From Acidobacteriota bacterium (GTDB taxonomy: Bacteria > Acidobacteriota > UBA890 > WLXD01): DNA of 64,000 nucleotides. The first letter of the stretch is position 1, and each line of letters starts with the position of its first letter. The stretch lies in the NCBI GenBank assembly GCA_012103255.1, contig WLXD01000005.1, positions 266,560 to 330,559 on the forward strand. Direction: 5' to 3'. The notes under the pieces are model-generated. The model was given only the letters and a program-made list of their open reading frames with translations, did no database searches and was not told where the DNA came from. Below, one piece after another: positions 1-9,035 of the stretch. Position numbers and translations under genes: made by a program.

Positions 1-103
1 GCTCGGGCCGCGTCAACGCTCCACCTGCCGTTTGGTTCTGTTGCGTTCCAAACCTGCATTGACCTGTTCGCACCTATGTATGGGCCGGTGTTAGCGTTCG
101 CCT

Positions 104-1489
104 ATGCAGCCACCTCATTCCGGCGATCTGTTCGCCACCGACTCCCCGATTGAAGCCGCTGCGCCAGCGTCGTCCGCGGCGCCGCTAGCAGAGCGCATGC
201 GCCCGGCTACCATTGACGAAATCGTTGGCCAGGAACATCTGCTCGGTCCCGGCCATCTCTTGCGTGGCCTTGTCGAGAATCGCCGATTGACTTCGATGAT
301 TCTGTGGGGCCCGGCCGGTTCGGGCAAGACAACGATGGCGCGAGTGCTGTCGGCCGCTGCGGAGCAAACCCTGGTCGAGCTTTCTGCGACGTCCGCGGGC
401 GTGCGGCAGGTTCGCGACACGGCCGAAGCCGCGGCCCGACTTCAGAAGGGCGGCGGCAGACAGACGGTTCTATTCATCGACGAGATTCATCGCTTCAATA
501 AAGCGCAGCAGGACGCGCTGTTGCCGTGGGTCGAGAACGGTGCCGTCTGCCTCATCGGCGCAACCACCGAGAATCCATCATTCCAGGTGGTGGCGCCACT
601 GCTGTCCCGGTGTCGCGTCGTCCGGCTCAAATCTCACTCGGCCGGCGATCTGAAGGTCGTCTTGCGCAGGGCGCTCACCACGCCCGCGCCACGAGGTCTT
701 GGCGGCGCCGGTGTGGAAATTGGCGAGCCGGTTCTCGATTTGCTCGCCACCGCGGCAGATGGCGACGCGCGTGCTGCGCTTGGGACCCTCGAGTTGGCCG
801 TCCAGGTCGCAACCTCCGCGCAACGTTCCGTCCTGACGGCAGAGGATGTCGTGGAGGCGCAACAACGGCCGTTTCTTCGCCACGGGGCGGAGGAGCATTT
901 CAACGAGATTTCGGCGTTACAGAAGAGCATCCGCAACAGCGACCCTGACGCAACGGTCTACTGGCTGGCGCGACTTCTAGAGGCGGGTGACGATCCTCTT
1001 TACGTGGCGCGCCGTCTGCTGGTGACGGCAAGTGAGGATGTCGGTCTCGCCGATCCGATGGCTCTAACTCTGGCTACTGCCGGGATGCAGGCCGTGAACG
1101 CTCTCGGGATGCCGGAGGCGCGCCTTGTTCTTGCTGAGGTTGCCGTCTACCTGGCCGCGGCCCCGAAGGGAAACTCCGCCTATCGTGCCTATTCGTCGGC
1201 TCGGGAAGCAGTACGCGAAACCGGCAGCCTGCCGGTACCGATGCAATTGCGCAACGCAGTGACACCGCAAATGCGCGCACAAGGCTACGGCAAGGGGTAC
1301 GAGTCGGCGCACGACGCGGCGGGCGGGGTGGCGCCCATGGAGTGCCTGCCCGATGCCCTCGTCGGCCGTCGCTTTTTCGACCCGGGTCGCCGGGGCCACG
1401 AGGCGGAACTCGCAGACCGCGTTGCGGACGCTCGTGAACGTCGCGCCCAGGTGAGTCGAGATCCTGGCCCAAACGACGCCGCAGAATAG
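104..1489 (+). CDS. rarA: Replication-associated recombination protein A (RarA/MgsA), AAA+ ATPase
   Basis: A 461-aa AAA+ ATPase of the clamp-loader-like RarA/MgsA/WRNIP1 family, which acts at stalled replication forks. Visible features are the family N-terminus (LAERMRPATIDEIVGQEHLL), Walker A GPAGSGKTT, Walker B LFIDEIHRF, sensor 1 GATTENPSF, and the C-terminal family-specific region containing RHGAEEHFNEISALQKSIR and a KGNSAY motif. Length is normal for the family. It is alone on this strand and its tail faces lon, whose stop lies 13 nt beyond. The ATG at 104 has no strong Shine-Dalgarno. The family assignment is secure. Confidence 0.96.
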   Translation: MQPPHSGDLFATDSPIEAAAPASSAAPLAERMRPATIDEIVGQEHLLGPGHLLRGLVENRRLTSMILWGPAGSGKTTMARVLSAAAEQTLVELSATSAGVRQVRDTAEAAARLQKGGGRQTVLFIDEIHRFNKAQQDALLPWVENGAVCLIGATTENPSFQVVAPLLSRCRVVRLKSHSAGDLKVVLRRALTTPAPRGLGGAGVEIGEPVLDLLATAADGDARAALGTLELAVQVATSAQRSVLTAEDVVEAQQRPFLRHGAEEHFNEISALQKSIRNSDPDATVYWLARLLEAGDDPLYVARRLLVTASEDVGLADPMALTLATAGMQAVNALGMPEARLVLAEVAVYLAAAPKGNSAYRAYSSAREAVRETGSLPVPMQLRNAVTPQMRAQGYGKGYESAHDAAGGVAPMECLPDALVGRRFFDPGRRGHEAELADRVADARERRAQVSRDPGPNDAAE

Positions 1490-1501
1490 GTTCGCGGAGG
1501 G

Positions 1502-3988
1502 CTAACTCGCTGGCGCTTCCGGCCGTCGTGTCGGTGTTTTCGAGCGCCGCTTGCTGCCGCCGCTCGTCTTGCGAGGGGCCGGCGGCGATCCCGGGAGCGC
1601 GAGTTCGAGCATGTCGCCTACGCGCTCGACGAAGTGGAATTCGATTCCCTCCCTTACGTGCTCGGGAATCTCTTCCAGGTCTTTGGCGTTCTTCGCCGGT
1701 AACGCAATGCGGCGCAGGCCAGCGCGACGAGCAGCAAGTACCTTGTTCTTGACTCCGCCAACGGGAAGCACGAGCCCGCGCAGCGTCAGCTCTCCCGTCA
1801 TTCCCAGATCCGGAGCCACCGAGCGACCGGTGAACAACGAGGCCAAGGCGGAGACGATGGTCACACCAGCCGAGGGCCCGTCTTTGGGCGTGGCTCCGGC
1901 CGGCACGTGGACGTGGAGGTCGTGCTCGCGGAACGCCTTGCTCGGAATGCCGAGTTCATCGGCATGTGAGCGCAAGTACGACAGCGCGGCCTCGGCCGAC
2001 TCTTTCATCACGTCGCCAAGCTGACCGGTGAGTTTGAGATTGCCCTTGCCGGGCATTCGAGTTGCCTCGATGAAGAGGATGTCGCCGCCGGTGGCGGTCC
2101 AAGCGAGGCCTACCGCAACGCCGGGCACGGCTGTGCGCTCGGCGACCTCGGTGAAGTACTTCACGGGTCCCAGAAAGTCATGAAGTTCGGCCGGCGAAAC
2201 GTGAACGGCCGGGACTATCTCCGATTCGTCGTCAAGAGCCTCGGCGACGCGGCGTGCCTGAGCCCGACATATGGTGGCAAGTTCTCTCTCTAGCCCTCGT
2301 ACTCCGGCCTCTTCGGTATAGTCGCGCACGATTGCTGTGAGAGCGTTGTCGTCGAAGCTCAACTGCGCATCGGTGAGCCCGTGATCGTCGATTTGGCGCG
2401 GGACGAGATGGCGACGGGCAATCTCGACTTTGTCCTCCGCGGTGTAGCCCGGGATCTCCAGAATCTCCATCCGGTCACGCAGCACCGCCGGGATGTCCTC
2501 TGGGACGTTGGCGGTGGCGATGAACAGAACCCGAGATAGATCGAACTCGATCTCGAGGTAGTGATCGGAGAACGTGTCGTTCTGCTCGGGGTCGAGCACT
2601 TCCAGTAGTGCTGCCGAAGGATCCCCGCGAAAGTCCTGACCAACCTTGTCGATCTCGTCCAGCATGAACACTGGGTTCATTGATCCGGCGCGCTTCAGAC
2701 CCTGGAGAATGCGGCCCGGCATGGCGCCAACGTAGGTGCGTCGGTGTCCTCGGATCTCGGCTTCATCGTGCACTCCCCCCAAGGACAGGCGAACGAACTC
2801 GCGGCCGAGAGCGTTTGCGATCGAGCGCCCGAGCGACGTCTTCCCTACCCCCGGCGGGCCGATGAAGCAGAGGATCGGTCCACGCTTTTCCGGCTTGAGT
2901 CGCCGGACAGCGAGGTACTCGATGATGCGCTTCTTGACCTTCTCGAGATCGTAGTGCTCCGCGTCCAAGTGCTCGAGAGCGGCGCGGAGATCCAGATTGT
3001 CGGAGGTGTGGGTGCCCCACGGCATGTCCAATAGCCAGTCGATATACGAGCGCAGAACGTGATACTCGGCCGCCGCTGGCGACATGCGCCCGAGTCGATC
3101 CATTTCCTGTCGAGCGACCTTGCGTGCCGGCTCGGGTAGTTCGAGCTTGGCGATACGTTTCTCGAGCGCTTCAATCTCGGCGTCGTCCTCTTCTTCGCCG
3201 AGTTCCCGCTTGATTGCCCGAAGCCGCTCCCGGAGGTAGGCCTCTCGCTGGCCCCGATCGATCTCGCCCTGCACGTCCGACTCGATCTTCCTTGAGAGTT
3301 CGAGAACCTGCAGTTGGTGCGTGAGCAACTCGAGCAGTAGAGTCAGCCGCAATCCTGGCGTCGCGGTTTCGAGAAGTCTCTGCCGATCTGAAGTTCCGAA
3401 GCCGACATGGGCAGCGATGACGTCGACCAGTTCGCCCGCCGTATTGGCTCCGGCTGCGAGCGATTCGAGTTCATTGGGCAGGTTGGGCGAAATCTCCATG
3501 AGTCGGCTGAGCAGGCGATGCGCACTCTGCACCTGCGCTTCGATTTCCACCGTTTCCGGAGAGTCCGGGATCGGTATGCGATCGCAGGTAGCTCGCAGGT
3601 ACGGCGTTTCGGCGCTGGCCTCGCCGAGTTCAACTCGGGCGATCCCCTGCACAATAACGTTCAGATTTCCGTTGGGCAGTTTCAGTACCTTGACGATACG
3701 CGCCAGGCACCCCACGTCATGAACATCAGTCCGGACAGGGTTCTCGACATCTGGATCGCGCATCGCGGCGACGCCGATCATCCGATCGCCCTCGAACGCC
3801 TCCAGGATCAACTGGCGAGTCGATTCTTTCCCGACCAGAATCGGCAGGATAATCGTCGGGAACAGCACGGCCCCGCGCAGCGGCAGAATTGGCAGCGTTG
3901 CCGGCAGTTCGAACTCTGCTTGCTCGGCCGCGCCCGCGAGCTCAGCGCGGATCTCTGCTTCCAGGTCGCGCGTACGACTGTCAGACAT
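1502..3988 (-). CDS. lon: ATP-dependent protease Lon
   Basis: Cytoplasmic AAA+ serine protease that degrades damaged and regulatory proteins. From ATG 3988 it is 828 aa, with the N-terminal LON substrate domain (LPILPLRGAVLFP), a coiled-coil helical region, Walker A GPPGVGKTS, Walker B VFMLDEIDK, and the protease domain with nucleophile Ser in KDGPSAGVTI and catalytic Lys in GGVKNKVLAARRAG. The reading frame stays open upstream to an ATG at 4090 that overlaps the cbpA stop (ATGA). Those 34 extra residues are Arg-rich and unlike Lon, whereas ATG 3988 has a GAGG about 11 nt upstream, so I prefer 3988. The ATGA contact could still couple translation. It is the last gene of the lexA-like/clpB/cbpA/lon run. 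Confidence 0.95.
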   Translation of the reverse strand: MSDSRTRDLEAEIRAELAGAAEQAEFELPATLPILPLRGAVLFPTIILPILVGKESTRQLILEAFEGDRMIGVAAMRDPDVENPVRTDVHDVGCLARIVKVLKLPNGNLNVIVQGIARVELGEASAETPYLRATCDRIPIPDSPETVEIEAQVQSAHRLLSRLMEISPNLPNELESLAAGANTAGELVDVIAAHVGFGTSDRQRLLETATPGLRLTLLLELLTHQLQVLELSRKIESDVQGEIDRGQREAYLRERLRAIKRELGEEEDDAEIEALEKRIAKLELPEPARKVARQEMDRLGRMSPAAAEYHVLRSYIDWLLDMPWGTHTSDNLDLRAALEHLDAEHYDLEKVKKRIIEYLAVRRLKPEKRGPILCFIGPPGVGKTSLGRSIANALGREFVRLSLGGVHDEAEIRGHRRTYVGAMPGRILQGLKRAGSMNPVFMLDEIDKVGQDFRGDPSAALLEVLDPEQNDTFSDHYLEIEFDLSRVLFIATANVPEDIPAVLRDRMEILEIPGYTAEDKVEIARRHLVPRQIDDHGLTDAQLSFDDNALTAIVRDYTEEAGVRGLERELATICRAQARRVAEALDDESEIVPAVHVSPAELHDFLGPVKYFTEVAERTAVPGVAVGLAWTATGGDILFIEATRMPGKGNLKLTGQLGDVMKESAEAALSYLRSHADELGIPSKAFREHDLHVHVPAGATPKDGPSAGVTIVSALASLFTGRSVAPDLGMTGELTLRGLVLPVGGVKNKVLAARRAGLRRIALPAKNAKDLEEIPEHVREGIEFHFVERVGDMLELALPGSPPAPRKTSGGSKRRSKTPTRRPEAPAS

Positions 3989-4086
3989 TAGCGGCGGGCC
4001 TCGTAATCGGTCAGGGGGGCAGCTCCCCATGGTAGCCCGGTTGCGGCGCAAGGTTGTGGCTCTTTTCTGTACCGCGAGTCCGTCAA

Positions 4087-5022
4087 TCATGAATCCACCT
4101 TCGTATCCCGGCGGGGTTCATAGGGGTGTGATTCGCGGTACTCCTCCATCACTTCGTTGATTTCGGCCGTGATCTCGTGAGGCGTCTGGATAGAGACTTT
4201 TGCGAGCAGGTCTCCCTTGGACCCGTCAGGACCAAGTCCTTTGCCGCGCAGTCGAAACACCTGCCCGGTTTGCGTACCTGGCGGCAGGTTGATCGTGGCG
4301 TCGCCGACGAGGGTCGGAATGTCGATGGGCCCGCCCAGGATGGCTTCGTAGATCGTTATCGGTACCTCGGTGCGCAAGGTCTGGCCGTCTCGCCTGAATC
4401 GGGGATCCTTGGTCACGCTGATCTGGAGGATCAGGTCTCCGGGCGCGCCGCCCGCGCCGATCGACTCCCCCTTTCCCCGGACCCTCACCCTGGCCCCGTT
4501 CTCGACTCCGGCGGGAATGCGTACTTTCGACTTGGCGCTGCCGGCGGCCGCCCGGTACGCCACCGTGCGTTCGACACCGGCTCCAGCTTCCGCGAGGGTC
4601 AGCTGTAGCGGAACCTGAACGTCTCGGCCGCGACGCTGCCTCGGCGCGCTCTGTTGTCCGAATCCCCCGAGCCCGCCGAGGATTTCCTCGAACATCCCGA
4701 AGTCGCCGCTGGCGCGCGGCGCGCCGGGGGCTCCTACGCCACCTCGAAACAGGTTGCCGAAATGGCTCGTGAAGTCGGACATGTCGAAGTCTTGCGCGAA
4801 AGCGTCGGGCCCGATCTGGTCGTACTGTTTACGGCGCTTGTCGTCGCCGAGGACGTGGTACGCCTCGGAGATCTCCTTGAACCGCTCCTCGGCGTTGGTG
4901 TCGCCAGGGTTCACGTCCGGATGCCATTTACGCGCCAGCCGGCGGTAGGCTCGTTTGATCTCGTCTGCTGGCGCACCCTTCTCGACACCAAGCGCCGCGT
5001 AGTAGTCCTTTCTGGCCGCCAT
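4087..5022 (-). CDS. cbpA: DnaJ-family co-chaperone lacking the zinc finger (CbpA type)
   Basis: A 311-aa class B J-protein. The J domain (residues about 5-70) carries the HPD motif in RKWHPDVNPG, which stimulates DnaK ATPase. A Gly/Phe-rich linker (about 75-125) and the two beta-sandwich substrate domains of DnaJ_C follow. The four CxxCxGxG zinc repeats of classical DnaJ are absent, so it is CbpA-like. The ATG abuts the clpB stop with no gap, and its own TGA overlaps an in-frame ATG ahead of lon, so the genes are cotranscribed and probably coupled. It is expected to help DnaK and ClpB in disaggregation; dnaK and grpE are not in the window. Confidence 0.93.
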   Translation of the reverse strand: MAARKDYYAALGVEKGAPADEIKRAYRRLARKWHPDVNPGDTNAEERFKEISEAYHVLGDDKRRKQYDQIGPDAFAQDFDMSDFTSHFGNLFRGGVGAPGAPRASGDFGMFEEILGGLGGFGQQSAPRQRRGRDVQVPLQLTLAEAGAGVERTVAYRAAAGSAKSKVRIPAGVENGARVRVRGKGESIGAGGAPGDLILQISVTKDPRFRRDGQTLRTEVPITIYEAILGGPIDIPTLVGDATINLPPGTQTGQVFRLRGKGLGPDGSKGDLLAKVSIQTPHEITAEINEVMEEYRESHPYEPRRDTKVDS

Positions 5023-7647
5023 CTAGCTCAAGGCCTCGACTGTTTGCTGGGAATCCGTCGGCTCCCGCGAGCGGAAGACGAAGGTCGCGCTCGTGGGATC
5101 AATGTCGACAACGATCGTGTCGCCGACTCCATACTGACCCTCCAGAATGGCCTGTGCGAGCGGGTTTTCGATGAACTCGCGAATTGCTCTCTTGAGGGGG
5201 CGCGCGCCATAGACCGGGTCGAATCCGCGCTCTGCGAGCAGGTCGGCGGCTTCAGCAGAGACGTCAAGATCGAGGCCCCGATCGTTTAGGCGTTTGCCGA
5301 CGCGCTCGAGCTGAATCTGCACGATTGCACGCAGTTCCGTCGCCCCGAGCGGTTCGAAGATGACCATGTCGTCGATGCGATTGATGAGCTCCGGCCGGAA
5401 AGTCCGCCGCACCTCTTCCTGGACTGCTACGTGGCCGTCGGATAAGTCGTCGGCATCGGTACCGGTCAGGTGAGAACTCCCCAGGTTCGACGTCATCAAG
5501 ACAACTGTGTTGGCGAAACTTACCGTGCGACCCTTGCTGTCGGTGAGGCGGCCATCGTCCAGTACCTGGAGCAAGATGTTGAAGACGTCGGGGTGTGCCT
5601 TTTCGATCTCATCCAGCAAGATCACCGCATAGGGCCGGCGGCGAACCGCCTCAGTGAGGTGTCCGCCTTCATCGTGGCCAACGTAGCCGGGCGGGGCGCC
5701 AATCATTCGAGCAACGGCATGCCGTTCCATGTACTCGGTCATGTCAATCCGAATCAGGGCGTCTTCGCTGTCGAACATGAACTCTGCGAGTGCCTTCGCG
5801 AGTTCCGTCTTCCCCACACCGGTCGGGCCCAGGAAGAGGAATGATCCATATGGCTGCCCAGGCTCCTGAAGCCCTGCGCGAGCACGCCGAATCGCATCCG
5901 ACACTGCACGGACCGCGACGTCCTGCCCGACGACGCGCTCATGAAGTCTGTGCTCCATGGCGAGGAGCTTCTCCACCTCGCCTTCGATGAGCCGGCTCAC
6001 CGGAATGCCCGTCCATCGCGCGACGACGGTAGCGATGTCTTCGGCCGTGACATCCTCGCGCAGCAGAGCGTCGTCGCCATCCTGGATCTCCGCCAGTCGC
6101 GCTCGCGCGGCCTTGAGCTCATTTTCCTTGTCCGGGATCAGCCCGTAGCGAAGCTCCGCGGCGCGGCCGAGATCACCTTCTCGCTCAGCGCGGTCGGCTC
6201 CAGCACGCGCGTCGTCGATCGCCCGGCTGAGCTCCTGAATCGCGCGGACCTGGCGCACCTCCTCATCCCACCGCTGGCGCATCGCATCGTGCTCGATACT
6301 TAGACTCTCGAGATCGGTCTCCAGCGCGCCAAGGCGTTCGCGGGATGCGGGGTCCTTCTCCTTTCGCAGAGCCTCGCGTTCGATCTCGAGCTGACGCCGC
6401 CGCCGCTCCATTTCGTCGAGTTCGGCGGGCATGCTGTCGATCTCCACTCGCAATCTGGCAGCGGCCTCGTCAACAAGATCGATCGCCTTGTCAGGCAGGA
6501 ACCGGTCGGCGATGTAGCGCGCCGAGAGCGTGGCAGCCGCCACCAGGGCGCCGTCGCGAATGTGCACGCCATGGTGCACCTCATAACGCTCCTTTAGGCC
6601 GCGGAGAATCGAAATCGTGTCATGGACGAGAGGTTCGTCGACGCGCACCGGCTGGAAGCGTCGCTCCAGGGCCGGGTCCTTCTCGATGTACTTGCGGTAC
6701 TCGCTTAGCGTTGTGGCGCCGATAGCGTGGAGTTCGCCACGCGCCAGTGCCGGTTTGAGCATGTTCGACGCATCGACGGCTCCCTCCGAGCCGCCGGCGC
6801 CAACCACGGTATGAAGCTCGTCGATGAATAGGATCACGTCGCCCGATTCGGTGACCTCACGAAGGAACGCCTTCAGGCGGTCTTCGAACTCGCCGCGATA
6901 CTTGGCGCCGGCGAGCATCGCGGCGATGTCGAGAGTGATCACACGACGTCCGCGTAGCCCCTCGGGGATGTCTCCGTCGACGACGCGCTGGGCGAGGCCT
7001 TCGACGATCGCCGTCTTACCCACGCCGGGCTCCCCGATGAGAACCGGATTGTTCTTGGTCCGACGGGACAGCACCTGAACCAGGCGCCTGATTTCCTCGT
7101 CTCTTCCGATCACAGGGTCGAGCTTGCCCTGTCGCGCGCTTTCGGTCAGGTCCGCCCCGTACTGACCGAGGGCGTCGTACTTGTCCTCAGGATTTACATC
7201 GGTGACTCGCATGCTGCCTCGGATGTCGTGCAGAACCCTGAGCAGTTGATCCGGGACTACACCGCCTTCTCGCAGAATTCGGGCGGCGTGGCCCCCTGTC
7301 TCGAACAGGCCCAGGAGAAGGTGCTCTGTGGAGACGTACCTGTCGTCTAGTTCGTCTGCGACAGAGTTCGCTGACTCCAGAGCCTTCGCTACTTCCGGGG
7401 CGAGGTGCGGTTCGGCGGGGCGGTCCAGTGTGGGCAGACCGTCGATTGCGGATTCGGTCGCGGCGGAGAGACCTGACTTGTCGGCGCCGAGGCGTTCGAG
7501 CAGTCCAGTGACGACGCCGTCGGGCTGCGCGAGCAGCGAGGCGAGCAGGTGGACATCTGCCAGAGCGGAGTGGCTACGGCCCTGCGCCGTGTTCTGGGCC
7601 GACTGCAGGGCTTCCTGTGCTTTGACGGTGACGCGATCCAATCGCAT
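5023..7647 (-). CDS. clpB: Protein disaggregase ClpB (Hsp100)
   Basis: An 874-aa Hsp100 that rescues aggregated protein together with the DnaK system. In order: the N-terminal repeat domain ([14 protein letters not shown]), AAA-1 with Walker [10 protein letters not shown] and Walker [10 protein letters not shown], a long Glu/Arg-rich coiled-coil middle domain (about residues 410-520) that separates ClpB from ClpA and ClpC, AAA-2 with Walker [11 protein letters not shown] and Walker [10 protein letters not shown], and the C-terminal D2-small domain. Length is typical. The start lies 2 nt after the stop of the LexA-like regulator, which implies cotranscription under the promoter at 8306-8334 rather than a HrcA or HspR system. 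Confidence 0.97.
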   Translation of the reverse strand: MRLDRVTVKAQEALQSAQNTAQGRSHSALADVHLLASLLAQPDGVVTGLLERLGADKSGLSAATESAIDGLPTLDRPAEPHLAPEVAKALESANSVADELDDRYVSTEHLLLGLFETGGHAARILREGGVVPDQLLRVLHDIRGSMRVTDVNPEDKYDALGQYGADLTESARQGKLDPVIGRDEEIRRLVQVLSRRTKNNPVLIGEPGVGKTAIVEGLAQRVVDGDIPEGLRGRRVITLDIAAMLAGAKYRGEFEDRLKAFLREVTESGDVILFIDELHTVVGAGGSEGAVDASNMLKPALARGELHAIGATTLSEYRKYIEKDPALERRFQPVRVDEPLVHDTISILRGLKERYEVHHGVHIRDGALVAAATLSARYIADRFLPDKAIDLVDEAAARLRVEIDSMPAELDEMERRRRQLEIEREALRKEKDPASRERLGALETDLESLSIEHDAMRQRWDEEVRQVRAIQELSRAIDDARAGADRAEREGDLGRAAELRYGLIPDKENELKAARARLAEIQDGDDALLREDVTAEDIATVVARWTGIPVSRLIEGEVEKLLAMEHRLHERVVGQDVAVRAVSDAIRRARAGLQEPGQPYGSFLFLGPTGVGKTELAKALAEFMFDSEDALIRIDMTEYMERHAVARMIGAPPGYVGHDEGGHLTEAVRRRPYAVILLDEIEKAHPDVFNILLQVLDDGRLTDSKGRTVSFANTVVLMTSNLGSSHLTGTDADDLSDGHVAVQEEVRRTFRPELINRIDDMVIFEPLGATELRAIVQIQLERVGKRLNDRGLDLDVSAEAADLLAERGFDPVYGARPLKRAIREFIENPLAQAILEGQYGVGDTIVVDIDPTSATFVFRSREPTDSQQTVEALS

Positions 7648-7649
7648 GA

Positions 7650-8267
7650 CTAGGGCCTCCTGCCGCTGCCGGCTCCGGGGTGAGGAAGTCGAATGATTGC
7701 TGCAACGCGGCCGTATCCGCGGACGTCGGCCGATGGGTCGATTTCGCCGGCGACCGGCACCGCGCTGCGGCCTCTGTCGTCGACGCGAAGAATGGCAACG
7801 GCCGACCGCTGACGACCTATCACCAGATCACCGGGGCCGACTTCTTGATCCGAATCAGCAACGAGCAAGTCCCCCCGGAGAATTCCGGAGCTGCGCAACG
7901 CGTCGGTTGATGCCTCGAACGCCACTGCGTCCGGACCGCACCACGAGGCGTCGAGCGAGATCCGGCGCGCTCCCCCGCGATCGACTCCGCGCCCGCCGGG
8001 TGCGGATCCGATCACCGGCACGCTGCGGGCGCCGGGACGTTGGGGGCTGGGCACCGCAGCTCGTACTTCGATTCCCCGGGAGACGCCGGGGCGGCGCCGG
8101 ATGTACCCCTTGCGCTCTATCGCCTTCAGATGATCAACGATGCCGGCGGCTGAACGGAGTTCGAACGCGGCAGCGATCTCCATCAACGTCGGCGGCATCC
8201 CCTGCGCATGAACATGCTGCAGGATGAACTCGTAGATTGACTGCTGACGTCGTGTCAGGTGACTCAC
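7650..8267 (-). CDS. LexA-like repressor with a degenerate (inactive) autoprotease domain
   Basis: 205 aa starting at GTG 8267, with GAGG nearby as ribosome site. The N-terminal winged helix is clearly Lex[41 protein letters not shown]. The C-terminal half still aligns with the S24 fold ([21 protein letters not shown]). However, the catalytic Ser (S119 in E. coli LexA) aligns with Ala123, the catalytic Lys (K156) aligns with Leu160, and the Ala-Gly scissile bond aligns with Gly91-Gly92. It therefore should not self-cleave on RecA and is unlikely to be the SOS repressor. It lies 2 nt before clpB, so it may be an autoregulated repressor of clpB-cbpA-lon; that role is inferred. The signal it senses is unknown. 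Confidence 0.85.
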   Translation of the reverse strand: MSHLTRRQQSIYEFILQHVHAQGMPPTLMEIAAAFELRSAAGIVDHLKAIERKGYIRRRPGVSRGIEVRAAVPSPQRPGARSVPVIGSAPGGRGVDRGGARRISLDASWCGPDAVAFEASTDALRSSGILRGDLLVADSDQEVGPGDLVIGRQRSAVAILRVDDRGRSAVPVAGEIDPSADVRGYGRVAAIIRLPHPGAGSGRRP

Positions 8268-8305
8268 TGCCGCCTCGTTCTGTTCGATTTTTGAGAACGA
8301 GGTTC

Positions 8306-8334
8306 ATCATACCGAAAAAATTTACGGTATACAA
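8306..8334 (-). promoter_or_regulatory. Sigma-70-type promoter of the LexA-like/clpB/cbpA/lon operon
   Basis: On the minus strand TTGTAT (8334-8329) is followed after exactly 17 bp by TATGAT (8311-8306), 39 nt before the GTG of the LexA-like gene. The spacer is filled by a palindromic operator candidate. I see no CIRCE (TTAGCACTC-N9-GAGTGCTAA) or HAIR element. The transcript would start near 8299. Based on sequence only. Confidence 0.6.
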
Positions 8335-8349
8335 GAAATAATTACGGTA
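8310..8349. promoter_or_regulatory. Tandem 20-bp operator-like repeats in the repressor promoter
   Basis: Two adjacent 20-bp units, 8310-8329 and 8330-8349. The first is a palindrome, TACCG-N10-CGGTA, lying between the -35 and -10 boxes. The second shares TACCGTAA at the same end (minus strand) and matches the first at 15 of 20 positions, but its other arm is degraded (TTGTA). The arm-N10-arm geometry resembles LexA operators (CTG-N10-CAG), which suits binding by the adjacent winged-helix protein. The 20-bp phasing puts both sites on similar faces of the helix. Confidence 0.55.
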
Positions 8350-8396
8350 GTAACTCGATACTGGGAAACGGCCTTGGCGCGTCTGGGGAAAGGAAC

Positions 8397-9035
8397 TCAG
8401 TCGACCTGGTCGCGAAACCAGGGGCACAGATCCTGCAGGTTGCACTCAGCGCAGAGCGGCGTTCGTGCCTTGCAGGTGTAGCGGCCATGCCAGACGAAGA
8501 GCCGCGACACGTCGGCCCAGACTGTTGGAGGGAACAGGCTCCCGACCTCGTGCTCGATCTTCACTGGGTCGTTCTGCTCTGTGAATCCAAGTCGCTGGCT
8601 TAGCCGCTTGCAATGCGTGTCCACCGTAATTCCGGGCAGCCCGAAGGCGACCGCGCGCACAACATTTGCTGTCTTGCGCCCCACCCCAGGCAGCGCCGTG
8701 AGGTCATCCATGTCTTCCGGCACGGACCCTCCGTGCTCTTCAACGATTCGTTCGCAGCAGGCGATCACGTTCTTGGCCTTCTGCCGGAAGAATCCGGTGC
8801 TACGGAGATCTTCTTCCAGCTCCGACTGATCCGCGCCCGCGAGCGCGGCGGCATCCGGGTACTTCTTGAAGAGTTCCGGGGTGACCAGGTTGACCCGCCG
8901 ATCGGTCGACTGAGCCGAGAGAATTGTGGCGATCAGCAATTGCAGCGGGTTGTCGTGATCCAGCTCGACGCGCGCCTCCGGGTGCAACTCCCGGAGTCGT
9001 GTCAGGACTTCGGCCGCGCGCTCAGCGTCACTCAT
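8397..9035 (-). CDS. nth: Endonuclease III (DNA glycosylase/AP lyase)
   Basis: 212-aa base-excision repair enzyme for oxidised pyrimidines. It has the helix-hairpin-helix LPGVGRKTANVV with catalytic Lys121, catalytic Asp139 in TVDTHC, and the C-terminal [4Fe-4S] loop with Cys188, 195, 198 and 204 in the standard Cx6Cx2Cx5C spacing. All active residues are present. Its start overlaps the trmI stop by 8 nt, so the two are cotranscribed. 129 nt separate its stop from the LexA-like gene and hold the operator and promoter. Confidence 0.96.
   Translation of the reverse strand: MSDAERAAEVLTRLRELHPEARVELDHDNPLQLLIATILSAQSTDRRVNLVTPELFKKYPDAAALAGADQSELEEDLRSTGFFRQKAKNVIACCERIVEEHGGSVPEDMDDLTALPGVGRKTANVVRAVAFGLPGITVDTHCKRLSQRLGFTEQNDPVKIEHEVGSLFPPTVWADVSRLFVWHGRYTCKARTPLCAECNLQDLCPWFRDQVD

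Noticed and set aside
3989-4090. Longer Lon N-terminus from ATG 4090
   Set aside because: The 34 added residues are Arg-rich and do not resemble any Lon; the ATG at 3988 has its own ribosome site.
8268-8396. CIRCE or HAIR heat-shock element before clpB
   Set aside because: No TTAGCACTC-N9-GAGTGCTAA or HspR repeat; the palindrome present has different arms.
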